Source of the DNA: Nocardioides sp. Root190
GTDB taxonomy: Bacteria; Actinomycetota; Actinomycetes; Propionibacteriales; Nocardioidaceae
Direction: 5' to 3'
Assembly: GCF_001428565.1 (NCBI RefSeq)
Contig: NZ_LMIA01000009.1
Coordinates: 579,358 to 643,357 of the forward strand
DNA length: 64,000 nt
Shown: in pieces, positions 31,393 to 41,192 of the stretch
Layout: each line of letters starts with the position of its first letter
How positions within the stretch are numbered: position 1 is the first letter of the stretch
Made by a program: the position numbers and the translations under genes
The notes under the pieces: generated by a model
What the model was told of the DNA's origin: nothing
Seen by the model: the letters and a program-made list of their open reading frames with translations, nothing else
Databases searched by the model: none

Positions 31393-32214
31393 GTGAGTCG
31401 CTCCTCCCGTCGTGCCCGCGCTGCTGACACCCCCCGCCGGGCCGATCCGCTGCCGCCCACGCCGCACTCCTCCGGTGCCCGCCCGCCGGCGGTCCCGGCC
31501 GAGCTGGTGCCGCACCACGTCGCGATCGTGATGGACGGCAACGGGCGCTGGGCCAAGGAGCGCGGCCTGCCGCGCACCCAGGGCCACCTGGAGGGTGAGT
31601 CGAGCCTGTTCGACGTCGTCGAGGGTGCGATCGAGATCGGGGTCAAGGCGGTGTCGGCCTACGCGTTCTCCACCGAGAACTGGTCGCGCAGTCCCGAGGA
31701 GGTGAAGTTCCTCATGGGCTTCAACCGCGACGTCGTCCGCCGCCGTCGCGAGGAGATGCACGAGCGCGGGATTCGCGTGCGGTGGGCGGGCCGGGCGCCG
31801 AAGCTGTGGAAGTCGGTGATCGACGAGCTGCGCACGACCGAGGAGCTGACCAGGCACAACGACGTCCTGACCCTCACGATGTGCGTCAACTACGGCGGGC
31901 GTGCCGAGCTCGGCGACGCCGCCAGGGCGCTGGCGCGCGACGTCGCCGCGGGCAAGGTCAACCCCGACCGGGTCGACGAGCGCACGCTCGGGCGTTATCT
32001 CTACGTGCCCGAGCTCCCCGACGCCGACCTGATCTGGCGGACCTCCGGCGAGCAGCGGCTCTCCAACTTCATGCTCTACCAGGCGGCGTACTCGGAGTTC
32101 GTCTTCAGTGACGTGCTGTGGCCCGACGTCGACCGGCGGCACCTGTGGCAGGCCATCGACACCTACGCGCGGCGGGACCGCCGTTACGGCGGAGCGGTGC
32201 CGAACGAGGTCTGA
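31393..32214 (+). CDS. uppS: Isoprenyl transferase (undecaprenyl/decaprenyl diphosphate synthase)
   Basis: A 273-residue cis-prenyltransferase making the lipid carrier for cell-wall synthesis. The family signature HHVAIVMDGNGRWAKERGL is at about residue 37, FSTENWSRSPEEV follows, and LPDADLIWRTSGEQRLSNF with YSEFVF is near the C-terminus. The N-terminal about 35 residues are a Pro/Arg-rich extension common in actinobacterial members. GTG at 31393. Convergent with the zinc transporter operon across a small hairpin. Confidence 0.95.
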   Translation: MSRSSRRARAADTPRRADPLPPTPHSSGARPPAVPAELVPHHVAIVMDGNGRWAKERGLPRTQGHLEGESSLFDVVEGAIEIGVKAVSAYAFSTENWSRSPEEVKFLMGFNRDVVRRRREEMHERGIRVRWAGRAPKLWKSVIDELRTTEELTRHNDVLTLTMCVNYGGRAELGDAARALARDVAAGKVNPDRVDERTLGRYLYVPELPDADLIWRTSGEQRLSNFMLYQAAYSEFVFSDVLWPDVDRRHLWQAIDTYARRDRRYGGAVPNEV

Positions 32215-32216
32215 CG

Positions 32217-32235
32217 GCGCGGCCGTCGGCCGCGC
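32217..32235. terminator. Hairpin between convergent uppS and zinc permease
   Basis: GCGCGGCC and GGCCGCGC form an 8-bp perfect stem with a three-base loop in the 21-base gap between the two stop codons, suiting a shared terminator. Confidence 0.55.
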
Positions 32236-33240
32236 TCAGTGCTCGTCGTAGTGCCCCTCGTGCACGGCGTGGCGGTGCCCGTCGTGCACGTAGTCGACGT
32301 GGTCGTCGTGGGGGACCGCGAGGTGGCCGCAGGTCGGTCCGTGGGTGTGCGGGTGCTCGTCGCACGCGTCGTGGCCGGGGAGCTGGCCCTCGGCGAACGG
32401 TTCGCGCAGCCGCGCCCGGTGACGGGACCAGATGCCGATCGGCCAGGCGATGACGTAGCAGGCCAGGGCGAGCAGGACGATCGTCGGTCCCGGCGCGACG
32501 TCGACCTCGTACGACGCGAAGGTGGCCACGACGAGCCCGCCGACCGACGCGACGGTGCCGAGTGCCATGGCGGCGACGATGGTGGCCCGGAACGAGCGGG
32601 TCAGCTGCTGGGCGGTCGCCACGGGCACCACCATCAGGGCGGAGACCAGCAGGAGCCCGACGGTGCGCATCGCGACGGTGACGCTGACGGCGGCGAGGAC
32701 CGCGACGAGCACGTTGTAGAACCGGACCTGCAGACCGGCGACGCGGGCGAACTCCTGGTCCTGGGCGACGGCGAACAGCTGGGGCGCCAGCCCGACGCAC
32801 AGTCCGACGACCGCGATGGCCAGCACCATGGTGACGATGACGTCGTCGGCGGAGATGGTGGTCAGCGAGCCGAACAGGTAGCGGTTCAGGGACGCGGCGC
32901 TCTGTCCGTCGACTCCGCTGAGGAAGATGCCGCCGGCGAGGCCGCCGTAGAAGAGCAGCGCGAGGGCCACGTCGCCGTTGGTCTGTCCGCGTTCGCGGAT
33001 GATCTCGATCAGGACGGCACCGAGCACGGCGACCACGACCGCGGTCCAGACCGGCGAGGTGTTGGTGAGCAGGCCGAGCGCGACGCCGGTGACGGCGACG
33101 TGTCCGATCCCGTCGCCCATCAGGGCGAGGCGCCGCTGGACGAGGAAGGTCCCGATGGCGGGCGCGGCCAATCCGGTGAGCAGCGCGGCGATCAGCGCGC
33201 GCTGCATGAACGGCAGCGAGAACAGCTCGACGGGACTCAT
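32236..33240 (-). CDS. znuB: Zinc ABC transporter permease (ZnuB-like) with His-rich tail
   Basis: A 334-residue multi-pass ABC-3 family permease. Conserved motifs: LVQRRLALMGDGIGHVAVTG (coupling region) and VGLLLVSALMVVPVATAQQL. About eight or nine hydrophobic segments are visible. After the last helix the cytoplasmic tail, about 45 residues, is extremely rich in His/Asp (DEHPHTHGPTCGH, HDDHVDYVHDGHRH and HEGHYDEH), not part of the core family. Its ATG overlaps the ATPase stop. Zinc (or manganese) specificity is inferred from the Zur-type box upstream of the operon and the histidine-rich segments. Confidence 0.88.
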   Translation of the reverse strand: MSPVELFSLPFMQRALIAALLTGLAAPAIGTFLVQRRLALMGDGIGHVAVTGVALGLLTNTSPVWTAVVVAVLGAVLIEIIRERGQTNGDVALALLFYGGLAGGIFLSGVDGQSAASLNRYLFGSLTTISADDVIVTMVLAIAVVGLCVGLAPQLFAVAQDQEFARVAGLQVRFYNVLVAVLAAVSVTVAMRTVGLLLVSALMVVPVATAQQLTRSFRATIVAAMALGTVASVGGLVVATFASYEVDVAPGPTIVLLALACYVIAWPIGIWSRHRARLREPFAEGQLPGHDACDEHPHTHGPTCGHLAVPHDDHVDYVHDGHRHAVHEGHYDEH

Positions 33241-34064
33241 CGGCGCTCCGGTCGGTCGATCGGTGACGCGACGACGGGGACGTGGTCGCCCCGCCCGGGG
33301 CGGTCGGGGTGGTGGTGATGGTGCGAGTGCGGTTCGCCGAGCCACGGCTGGTGGACCTCGTGGTCCTGGAGCGGGGCGCCGTCGTAGACGATGCGCCCGT
33401 CGCGCATCACGACCGCCCGGTCGACCAGTCCGGCGAGCGGGCCGAGCTCGTGGGCGACCAGGACGATGGTGGCGCCGCGGTCCTTGAGCTTGCGCAGGGT
33501 GTCGGCGAGGACCTGCTGGTTCGGGAGGTCGACGCCGGCGGTGGGCTCGTCGAGGAAGAAGAGCTCGGGCTCGCCGGCCAGGGCGCGGGCGATGAGCACC
33601 CGCTGCTGCTGGCCGCCGGACAGGTTGCTGACGGCGTCGCGGCGACGGTGCTCCAGCCCGACGACCTCGAGGGCGTCGGTGATCGCGGCCCGGTCGGCGC
33701 GCGAGAGCGGCCGGAGGAGTCGGCGGCGGGTGAGGCGGCCGGCGGCGACGACCTCCCACACGGAGGCGGGTACGCCGGCAGCGGCCGTTGCCCGCTGGGG
33801 GACGAACCCGATCCGGCACCACTCGTCGTACTCGTCGAGCGGGGTGCCGAACAGGCGGACCTCGCCGGCGACGAGGGGCCGCAGCCCGACCAGGCTGCGG
33901 ACCAGGGTGGACTTGCCCGATCCGTTGGCGCCCATCAGCGCCACGAAATCGCCGCTCCCGACCTCCAGGTCGATCCCGCGCAGCACCGGGCGACCGCCGA
34001 GGGCGACACTGCCGTTGCTGATCGAGACCGCCGGGACGCCGGGCTCAGGTGGGTTCTCGGTCAT
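33237..34064 (-). CDS. znuC: Zinc ABC transporter ATP-binding protein (ZnuC-like)
   Basis: A 275-residue ABC ATPase. Walker A is GANGSGKST (about residue 41), the signature LSGGQQQRVLIARAL (about 138) and Walker B LFFLDEPTAGVD. The C-terminus carries a short histidine cluster (GEPHSHHHHHPDRPG) similar in spirit to the permease tail. ATG at 34064 chosen because it overlaps the ZnuA stop (ATGA); a GTG two codons earlier (34070) is possible. Works with the permease and binding protein encoded on each side. Confidence 0.9.
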   Translation of the reverse strand: MTENPPEPGVPAVSISNGSVALGGRPVLRGIDLEVGSGDFVALMGANGSGKSTLVRSLVGLRPLVAGEVRLFGTPLDEYDEWCRIGFVPQRATAAAGVPASVWEVVAAGRLTRRRLLRPLSRADRAAITDALEVVGLEHRRRDAVSNLSGGQQQRVLIARALAGEPELFFLDEPTAGVDLPNQQVLADTLRKLKDRGATIVLVAHELGPLAGLVDRAVVMRDGRIVYDGAPLQDHEVHQPWLGEPHSHHHHHPDRPGRGDHVPVVASPIDRPERR

Positions 34065-35023
34065 CGGCACCCGTTGGCGGTCTGGATGGCGGCGAGGTTG
34101 GAGGTCATGAGGGAGAGGTAGTCCTCGCCGGAGGTGGCGTCCGAGAGTCCCTCGATCGGGTCGAGGGTGCCGTTGGTGAGGCCCAGGTCCGTGGCCAGGC
34201 CCTCGCCCAGGGCGGGCTCGAGGGGTTCGCTGAACACCGTGGTGATGCCCTCCTCCCCGATCAGTTCCTGCAGCTCGCCCAGGACGGCGCCGGTCGGCTC
34301 GGCGTCGGGGGAGAGGCCCACGATCGACGCGAGGTGCACCCCGTACTTCTCGAGGTAGCCGAACGCGTCGTGCGACACCACGATGGTGTCACGCTCGCAG
34401 TCGGTCAGGCCAGCGGCGTACTCGGCATCGAGCGCCTCCAGGTCGGTGCGCAGTGCGGCGGCGTTCTCGTCGTAGGTGTCGGCGTTCTCCTCGTCGAGCG
34501 CGCCGAGCTCACCGGCGACGGCGTCGGCGAGGGCCGCCATGCGCAGCGGGTCCTGCCAGAAGTGGGGGTCCAGGCCGCCGTGGTCGTGATCGTGGTCATG
34601 TCCCTCCTCGTCGGCGTGCTCCTCGTGCTCCTCAGCGGACTCCTCGACCGGGATGAGGTCGACGATCCCGGCGGCGTCGAGGGTCGCGCCCTCGGCGTTC
34701 TGGGCGACCGTGTCGTCCACGGCGGGCTGGAAGCCGGACTCGTAGAGCACGAGGTCGGCATCCACCACGACCGCTGTCTGCTTCACGGTGAGCTCGAGGT
34801 CGTGCGGCTCTGCGCCGGGGCTGGTGAGCAGCTCGACCTCGGTGCCGGTGCCCTCAGCCACCTCCTCCACGACCCACGCCAGCGGGTAGAAGGCAGCGGC
34901 GACGCTCACGCCGTTGCCGCTGGTCGTGTCGCCGCCGCCCTCGCTGAACGCGGAGCACGCTGCGAACGCCGGTGCGAGCAGGGCGAGGGCGGACAGGGAG
35001 ACGAAGCGGGAGGACAAGCGCAT
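34061..35023 (-). CDS. znuA: Zinc-binding lipoprotein, cluster A-1 (ZnuA-like)
   Basis: A solute-binding lipoprotein of about 320 residues. The signal peptide ends in a lipobox (PAFAACSA) at about residue 22. The cluster 9 fold shows FYPLAWVVEEVAEG, LTSPGAEPHDLELTVKQ (ligand histidine), IVVSHDAFGYLEKYGV and TTVFSEPLEPALG. A central acidic His-rich loop (EEHEEHADEEGHDHDHDHGG, then DPHFWQDPLR) is typical of zinc-specific members. Start at ATG 35023 keeps the signal peptide compact; ATGs at 35032 and 35038 would extend it. First gene of the znuACB unit, and its start lies in a predicted Zur box. Confidence 0.9.
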   Translation of the reverse strand: MRLSSRFVSLSALALLAPAFAACSAFSEGGGDTTSGNGVSVAAAFYPLAWVVEEVAEGTGTEVELLTSPGAEPHDLELTVKQTAVVVDADLVLYESGFQPAVDDTVAQNAEGATLDAAGIVDLIPVEESAEEHEEHADEEGHDHDHDHGGLDPHFWQDPLRMAALADAVAGELGALDEENADTYDENAAALRTDLEALDAEYAAGLTDCERDTIVVSHDAFGYLEKYGVHLASIVGLSPDAEPTGAVLGELQELIGEEGITTVFSEPLEPALGEGLATDLGLTNGTLDPIEGLSDATSGEDYLSLMTSNLAAIQTANGCR

Positions 35024-35037
35024 GAGAATCATTCTCA
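35023..35037 (-). promoter_or_regulatory. Zur-type operator at the znuA start
   Basis: On the minus strand TGAGAATGATTCTCA is a 7-1-7 palindrome and closely matches the actinobacterial Zur box (TGAAAATGATTTTCA type). It overlaps the first codons of znuA, so binding of zinc-loaded Zur would directly block transcription start or elongation. No Fur-family gene is present in the window. Confidence 0.75.
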
Positions 35038-35078
35038 TATGTGCTCGTCGCTCGGTCAAATCGGTGTGCTCGCCCGGC

Positions 35079-35969
35079 TCACGGGACCCGCGCCGCCTGC
35101 TCCCGGCTCCCGTGGCCCCGGAGGTGGTCGATGACGACACGGCGGGTCAGCGACGGGTCCGCGCCCCAGCGGTGAGGGGTGATCCGGAGGACCCGTTGCC
35201 CGTCGTCGACCCGCAGGGGCCAGTGGCCCGACGCCTGTCCGCCTCGGCGACGCAGCTCGCGCCAGGTCGTCGTGGGCCCGAGGTCGACGGCGGGAGATCG
35301 GCGACGTCCGGTGCTCACGATCCGGTCCTCGCGGAGCTCGACAGCGGAGGGCCGGGTCGAGAGGACCAGGAGGGCGAGGGCGCCGCACAGCAATGTGGAC
35401 CCGGTGGCGATCAGCACGCTGCTCCATCCGGATCCTGCGAGGAGCGCGGCCGAGCCCAGCCCCACGACCTGTCCCGCGATCGCGGCCAGCATCAGATCGG
35501 CGGCGCGCCCGGTGAGGGCCGCCGGCAGCCGGATGAGTCCGTCCTGCCGGACCAGTGGCCGGTTGCCGATCGCCATGCTGAGGCAGCCGGCGCCCAGGAC
35601 GAGCAGGAGCATCGAGCCCGTGGCGAGCCAGAGTGCGCGTCCCGTGGACGACCCGATCTCGAAGTGCTCGGGATCAGCAGGGTCGACATGGACGGTGAAC
35701 AGGTCACCGAGTGGTCGGTCCCAACCGCCGCGCTCCACCGTGTACGTCGTGCCGTCGACGGTGTAGCGGACCCGGTTGCACCGCGACGAGCAGGAGGTGT
35801 CCACGACCTGCGCCTCGACGCGCACCGCCTGCTCTCGGAAGGTGTCGTCGGCCCGGACCGCCTGGGGCACGAAGGCGCCCAGTGTCACGGCGCCGAGGAG
35901 CAGGACGCCGCCGAGGGCTGCGCTGCCGCGCCACCACCGCGACCGCTGACGACCGGTCCACACCCGCAT
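35079..35969 (-). CDS. Membrane protein, DUF3592-like
   Basis: A 296-residue membrane protein. The N-terminal hydrophobic segment (SAALGGVLLLGAVTLGAFVP) is followed by an extracytoplasmic part with two cysteines (DTSCSSRCNRVRYTVDG), DPADPEHF as in DUF3592 domains, then hydrophobic segments near residues 135, 185 and 205, and a cytoplasmic C-terminus with DLGPTTTWRELRRRGG. The family has no known function. ATG at 35969. It reads in the direction of znu but ends 56 bases before it, with the Zur box between, so probably separately controlled. Confidence 0.6.
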   Translation of the reverse strand: MRVWTGRQRSRWWRGSAALGGVLLLGAVTLGAFVPQAVRADDTFREQAVRVEAQVVDTSCSSRCNRVRYTVDGTTYTVERGGWDRPLGDLFTVHVDPADPEHFEIGSSTGRALWLATGSMLLLVLGAGCLSMAIGNRPLVRQDGLIRLPAALTGRAADLMLAAIAGQVVGLGSAALLAGSGWSSVLIATGSTLLCGALALLVLSTRPSAVELREDRIVSTGRRRSPAVDLGPTTTWRELRRRGGQASGHWPLRVDDGQRVLRITPHRWGADPSLTRRVVIDHLRGHGSREQAARVP

Positions 35970-36012
35970 TCGAACCGCCTCCTCGCCTCGCCCGCAACGA
36001 TAGGCTGCTCGG

Positions 36013-36327
36013 GTGTTGGTGATGAACCGCTTCCGTGCCGGAGAGCGACCTGAGGAGCTGCGCGCCGACCTCGAGCACGTCCACCAGCTGCTCGCCGACA
36101 AGGCGGGGTACGTCGACGGCTCGATCGGGCGCAACCTCGACGAGCCGGACCTGTGGGTGCTGACCACGCGCTGGGCCAACGTCGGCGCGTACCGGCGGGC
36201 CCTGTCGTCGTACGACCTGAAGCTCCACGGGGTGCCCGTGCTCAGCCGTGCGATCGACGAGCCCGGCGCCTACGAGGTCGTCGAGCCCAATGCGGTGCTG
36301 AACGTCGCGGAGTCTCGCGTAACCTAG
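36013..36327 (+). CDS. Antibiotic biosynthesis monooxygenase (ABM) domain protein
   Basis: A 104-residue ferredoxin-like-barrel protein. It opens with [20 protein letters not shown] and contains [20 protein letters not shown], the ABM pattern in which small dimers oxidise or bind aromatic substrates. GTG at 36013; ATG at 36022 also fits. Substrate unknown. Divergent from the DUF3592 gene and upstream of glyS by 71 bases. Confidence 0.75.
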   Translation: MLVMNRFRAGERPEELRADLEHVHQLLADKAGYVDGSIGRNLDEPDLWVLTTRWANVGAYRRALSSYDLKLHGVPVLSRAIDEPGAYEVVEPNAVLNVAESRVT

Positions 36328-36398
36328 GCATTTGCTCCGCGAGTCAGAACACGTCACGCCCGGCCGCCAGTCGGGCACGTCCCACCAGAGGAATTCCA

Positions 36399-37789
<1,391 letters not shown>

Positions 37790-37796
<7 letters not shown>

Positions 37797-38557
37797 GGCG
37801 CACCCGGCTGGTGGTCGCTGCGGGCCTCGCGCTCGCAGCGCTGGCCGGGTGCGGTTCCAACCAGGGCGACGACGAGGCGGACGACGGGGACAAGGCCACG
37901 AGCCCGTCCGCGACGCCCACCACGGCGGAGCCCTATCTCGAGGTGCCTGCTGGAGTCTCGCTGACCGAGCCCGGCGCGGTGCTAGAGCTCGGGGAGTCCG
38001 GCGTGGTCGCCTTCCAGAAGCGCCAGGAGGAGATCGGCGTGCTCTCGGTGTCGGTGGACCGGATCGAGCGCACGTCCTTCACGGAGTCCTTCGACGGCTG
38101 GAACGTCAACGACGTCACCGCGGCGCGCACTCCGTACTTCGTTCGCGCGACCGTCACCAACCTCGGCGACCTCGACCTCGGCGGCTATGTCGTCGACAGC
38201 GTGCTGTGGGCCGAGGACGGCGAGAACCTCGAAGCGCCCACGGCGTACGCCTCGACGTTGCTGCCGGTCTGTCACGCGGACCCGCTGCCGACGCCCTTCG
38301 TGAAGGACGCCACCGCCGAGATCTGCCTGACCTACTTCATCGCGCCGGCCCACACCCTCCAGGGCGTGTCCTTCCAACCCTTCGGTGGACTCGACGCGAT
38401 CACCTGGAGCGGTGAGCTGAGCCCGGTGACCGAGCCGGTGAAGCCCGGCAAGAAGGGTGGCAAGAAGGGCGACAAGTCGATCGAGACGCCCTCCGGCACC
38501 CCGTCCGGCACGCCGGGCGGCACGCCCAGCGCGACCTCGAGTGCCTCGGCGTCGTGA
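37790..38557 (+). CDS. DUF4352-like lipoprotein
   Basis: A 255-residue lipoprotein whose ATG overlaps the glyS stop. The lipobox is AALAGCGS at about residue 20, followed by an Asp/Thr linker. The core domain ([34 protein letters not shown], then [19 protein letters not shown]) resembles immunoglobulin-like DUF4352 proteins. The tail is lysine/Gly then Ser/Thr/Pro-rich ([25 protein letters not shown]), likely wall-spanning. Role unknown. Its stop overlaps the dusB GTG. Confidence 0.72.
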
Positions 38558-39696
38558 CCGGTCTGCGTCTGGGGAGTCTCGAGGTCCCCACCCCGGTGGT
38601 GCTGGCGCCCATGGCCGGCATCACCAATGCCGCCTACCGCCGGCTGTGTGCCGAGCACGGAGCCGGCCTCTACGTCTGCGAGATGATCACCAGCCGCGGA
38701 CTGGTCGAGGGCGACGAGACGACCAAGCGGATGCTCGTGTTCGACGACGCCGAGCAGGTCCGGTCCGTGCAGCTCTACGGCACCGACCCGACGTACGTCG
38801 GCAAGGCGACAAAGATCCTCTGCGAGGAGTACGGCGTCGCCCACGTCGACCTCAACTTCGGGTGCCCGGTGCCCAAGGTCACCCGCAAGGGTGGCGGCGG
38901 CGCGCTGCCCTGGAAGCGCAACCTGCTCGGCGCGATCCTCGAGCAGGCGGTGTCCGCTGCGGCGCCCTACGGCGTCCCGGTGACCATGAAGACCCGCAAG
39001 GGCCTGGACGAGGACCATCTCACCTACCTCGATGCCGGCCGGATCGCGCAGGACGCCGGGTGCGCCGCCATCGCGCTGCACGGCCGGACCGTCGCGCAGG
39101 CCTACTCCGGTGACGCGGACTGGAACGCCATCGCCGAGCTCGTCGCGCACGTCGACATCCCGGTCCTGGGCAACGGCGACATCTGGGAGGCCGCGGACGC
39201 GATCCGCATGGTCGAGCAGACCGGCGCCGCCGGTGTCGTCGTCGGCCGTGGCTGCCTGGGTCGGCCGTGGCTGTTCCGCGACCTCGCCGTGGCCTTCGGT
39301 CCCGAGGGCGTCGGCTCCGTCGTGCTGCCCACGCTCGGTGAGGTCACGGCGATGATGAGGCGTCACGCCGAGCTGCTGTGCGAGCACATGGGGGAGGAGC
39401 GCGGCTGCAAGGAGTTCCGCAAGCACGTCTCGTGGTACCTCAAGGGCTTCCGTGCGGGTGGCGAGCTGCGCCGTTCCCTCGGCCTGGTCGACTCCCTGGC
39501 CGCGCTCGACCGGATGCTCGCGGACCTCGACCCGAGTGAGCCGTTCCCGGTCTCCGCGCTCGGGGCACCCCGGGGACGGCAGGGTGCGCCCCGCCACAAG
39601 GTCGTGCTCCCCGAGGGCTGGCTCGACGACACCGACGGCCTCTGCGAGGGTTCGGCAGGGCCGCTGGAGGACGTGAACGAGACCACCGGGGGGTGA
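38554..39696 (+). CDS. dusB: tRNA-dihydrouridine synthase
   Basis: A 380-residue FMN enzyme that reduces uridines in the tRNA D-loop. PMAGITNAAYRRLC is at about residue 14. NFGCPVPKVTRKGGGGALP holds the catalytic cysteine (near 105). ALHGRTVAQAYSGDADW follows, and NGDIW and GRGCLGRPWLF are the FMN-phosphate motifs. GTG at 38554 overlaps the lipoprotein stop, so glyS, the lipoprotein and dusB are likely co-translated. Confidence 0.95.
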   Translation: MTGLRLGSLEVPTPVVLAPMAGITNAAYRRLCAEHGAGLYVCEMITSRGLVEGDETTKRMLVFDDAEQVRSVQLYGTDPTYVGKATKILCEEYGVAHVDLNFGCPVPKVTRKGGGGALPWKRNLLGAILEQAVSAAAPYGVPVTMKTRKGLDEDHLTYLDAGRIAQDAGCAAIALHGRTVAQAYSGDADWNAIAELVAHVDIPVLGNGDIWEAADAIRMVEQTGAAGVVVGRGCLGRPWLFRDLAVAFGPEGVGSVVLPTLGEVTAMMRRHAELLCEHMGEERGCKEFRKHVSWYLKGFRAGGELRRSLGLVDSLAALDRMLADLDPSEPFPVSALGAPRGRQGAPRHKVVLPEGWLDDTDGLCEGSAGPLEDVNETTGG

Positions 39697-39827
39697 TCGG
39701 GCTCACCCCCTGAGCGCCTTCACCAATTGATTGAAGCCTGAATCGGTGTGCTTCACTCACACGATGCCCTGGCTCCGGCTAGGGTCCTCGGGACTGTCTC
39801 TGTCAGCAACAGCAAAGGAATCAGCGC

Positions 39828-40685
39828 GTGGCCACCAGCCACAAGCGGGAAACCGCGCGACGTACACCGCGAGCCGCCCTTCTGGCCGGCTCCCTGGCCG
39901 CCTTGGCGACCGGCGCGGTCGTCTCTGCAGGAGTGATGAGCTCCTCTGCCCCCGACTCCGACTCCGACCTGCTCGCGGTCGACGGCTCGGCTGCGGCCGG
40001 ATCGGTCCAGGACGCCACGCGCGACCTGCCGGTCATCTCCCGCAGCAGCGACCGCTCCGCCGACGCGGTCACGACCCGGCTGGACCGGATCATCGACGTG
40101 AAGGCCACGGCCACGGCCGTTGCCGGAGCCGACACCCGGCGCTGGACCACGGCCGGGCTCAACCTCTGGACGCGCCCCGACAAGCGGGCCAAGCAGGTCG
40201 GCGAGATCGAGTCCGGTGAGAAGGTCCTCGTGACCGGGCGCAAGTACGCCGACCGGGTCGAGATCGTCGTGGCGGGCAAGGCGCGCTGGGTGACCGCCGG
40301 TCATCTCAGTGCCGAGAAGCCTCCGACCCTCGGTGGCGCGTGCACCAACGGCACCACCGTGCCGGGTGGCGTCAGCGGCAACATCAAGAAGGTCCACGCG
40401 GCCGTCTGTGCGAACTTCCCAGAGATCAGTGCCTACGGCACCTTCCGCAGCGACGGCGAGCACTCGCAGGGTCTCGCGGTCGACATCATGGTCTCCGGTG
40501 CACGAGGCTGGGAGATCGCGGAGTTCGTCCGCGCCAACTACCAGGCGCTCGGCGTCAACTACGTCATCTACTCGCAGAAGATCTGGTCGGTCGACCGGTC
40601 GGGCGAGGGGTGGCGCGGGATGTCGAACCGAGGGTCGGCCACGGCCAACCACTACGACCACGTGCACGTCACGACCTACCGCTGA
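39828..40685 (+). CDS. Exported SH3-like / wall-associated protein
   Basis: A 285-residue protein with an N-terminal membrane segment (AALLAGSLAALATGAVVSAG). A bacterial SH3-like domain follows (LNLWTRPDKRAKQVGEIESG to about residue 165), then a C-terminal domain of the type often seen with actinobacterial cell-wall hydrolases (TFRSDGEHSQGLAVDIMVS, and HYDHVHV near the end: His/Asp residues that could bind zinc as in M15-like peptidases). Wall hydrolase activity is possible but not shown. GTG at 39828; a TAGGGT -10-like hexamer lies about 50 bases upstream (near 39779). Confidence 0.65.
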   Translation: MATSHKRETARRTPRAALLAGSLAALATGAVVSAGVMSSSAPDSDSDLLAVDGSAAAGSVQDATRDLPVISRSSDRSADAVTTRLDRIIDVKATATAVAGADTRRWTTAGLNLWTRPDKRAKQVGEIESGEKVLVTGRKYADRVEIVVAGKARWVTAGHLSAEKPPTLGGACTNGTTVPGGVSGNIKKVHAAVCANFPEISAYGTFRSDGEHSQGLAVDIMVSGARGWEIAEFVRANYQALGVNYVIYSQKIWSVDRSGEGWRGMSNRGSATANHYDHVHVTTYR

Positions 40686-40709
40686 GCGGTCCCGGCGTCG
40701 GGGTCGTGC

Positions 40710-41063
40710 TCAGTGCCCGTCGCGCCAGGCGACCTGCAGTCGCACGATGTCGCCGCCGATCTGGCGCAGCAGCACCAGACCGCCCGCGCGGTCCTCGGGC
40801 AGGAAGCCGACCTTGATCCGGCCGTGGCGGGTGAAGACCTCGGTCGCCACCACCTCCCAGTCGCGCGGTGCGTAGACGACGCGGTCGATCCGGCCTCGTG
40901 GGAAGTGGTCGACCAGGTGCGGGATCTCCCGCGTGAGGTCCCGACTGTAGGGACACCACAATCCGCTCGGCGGGGCGCCGGTGGACGCCGGCGTCAGCTG
41001 GAGGCGGAGCACGCCGAGCGGCTGGGCCACCCGGTGCGGGTAGGGAAAATCGGGGGCACCCAT
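40710..41063 (-). CDS. DUF5994 family protein
   Basis: A 117-residue cytoplasmic protein. It opens with MGAPDFPYPHR, then LGVLRLQLTPAS, GLWCPYSRDLTREIPHLVDH, RGRIDRVVYAPRDWE and TRHGRIKVGFLPED; this pattern is the actinobacterial DUF5994 family. No function is known. It converges with the wall-associated gene and is divergent from dgt. The frame is open far upstream but that sequence is antisense to dgt. Confidence 0.78.
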   Translation of the reverse strand: MGAPDFPYPHRVAQPLGVLRLQLTPASTGAPPSGLWCPYSRDLTREIPHLVDHFPRGRIDRVVYAPRDWEVVATEVFTRHGRIKVGFLPEDRAGGLVLLRQIGGDIVRLQVAWRDGH

Positions 41064-41192
41064 GGCGCCGCCTCTCCTGGCAGTCGACGGCCCCGGCGCG
41101 AGTGCACCGGCGTCCGTTCGACCTGAGGTGATCCTACGTCGCCGTCCACCACCGAACCCACGGATCGAGGAGGACGCCGATAGGGTCGCGGC

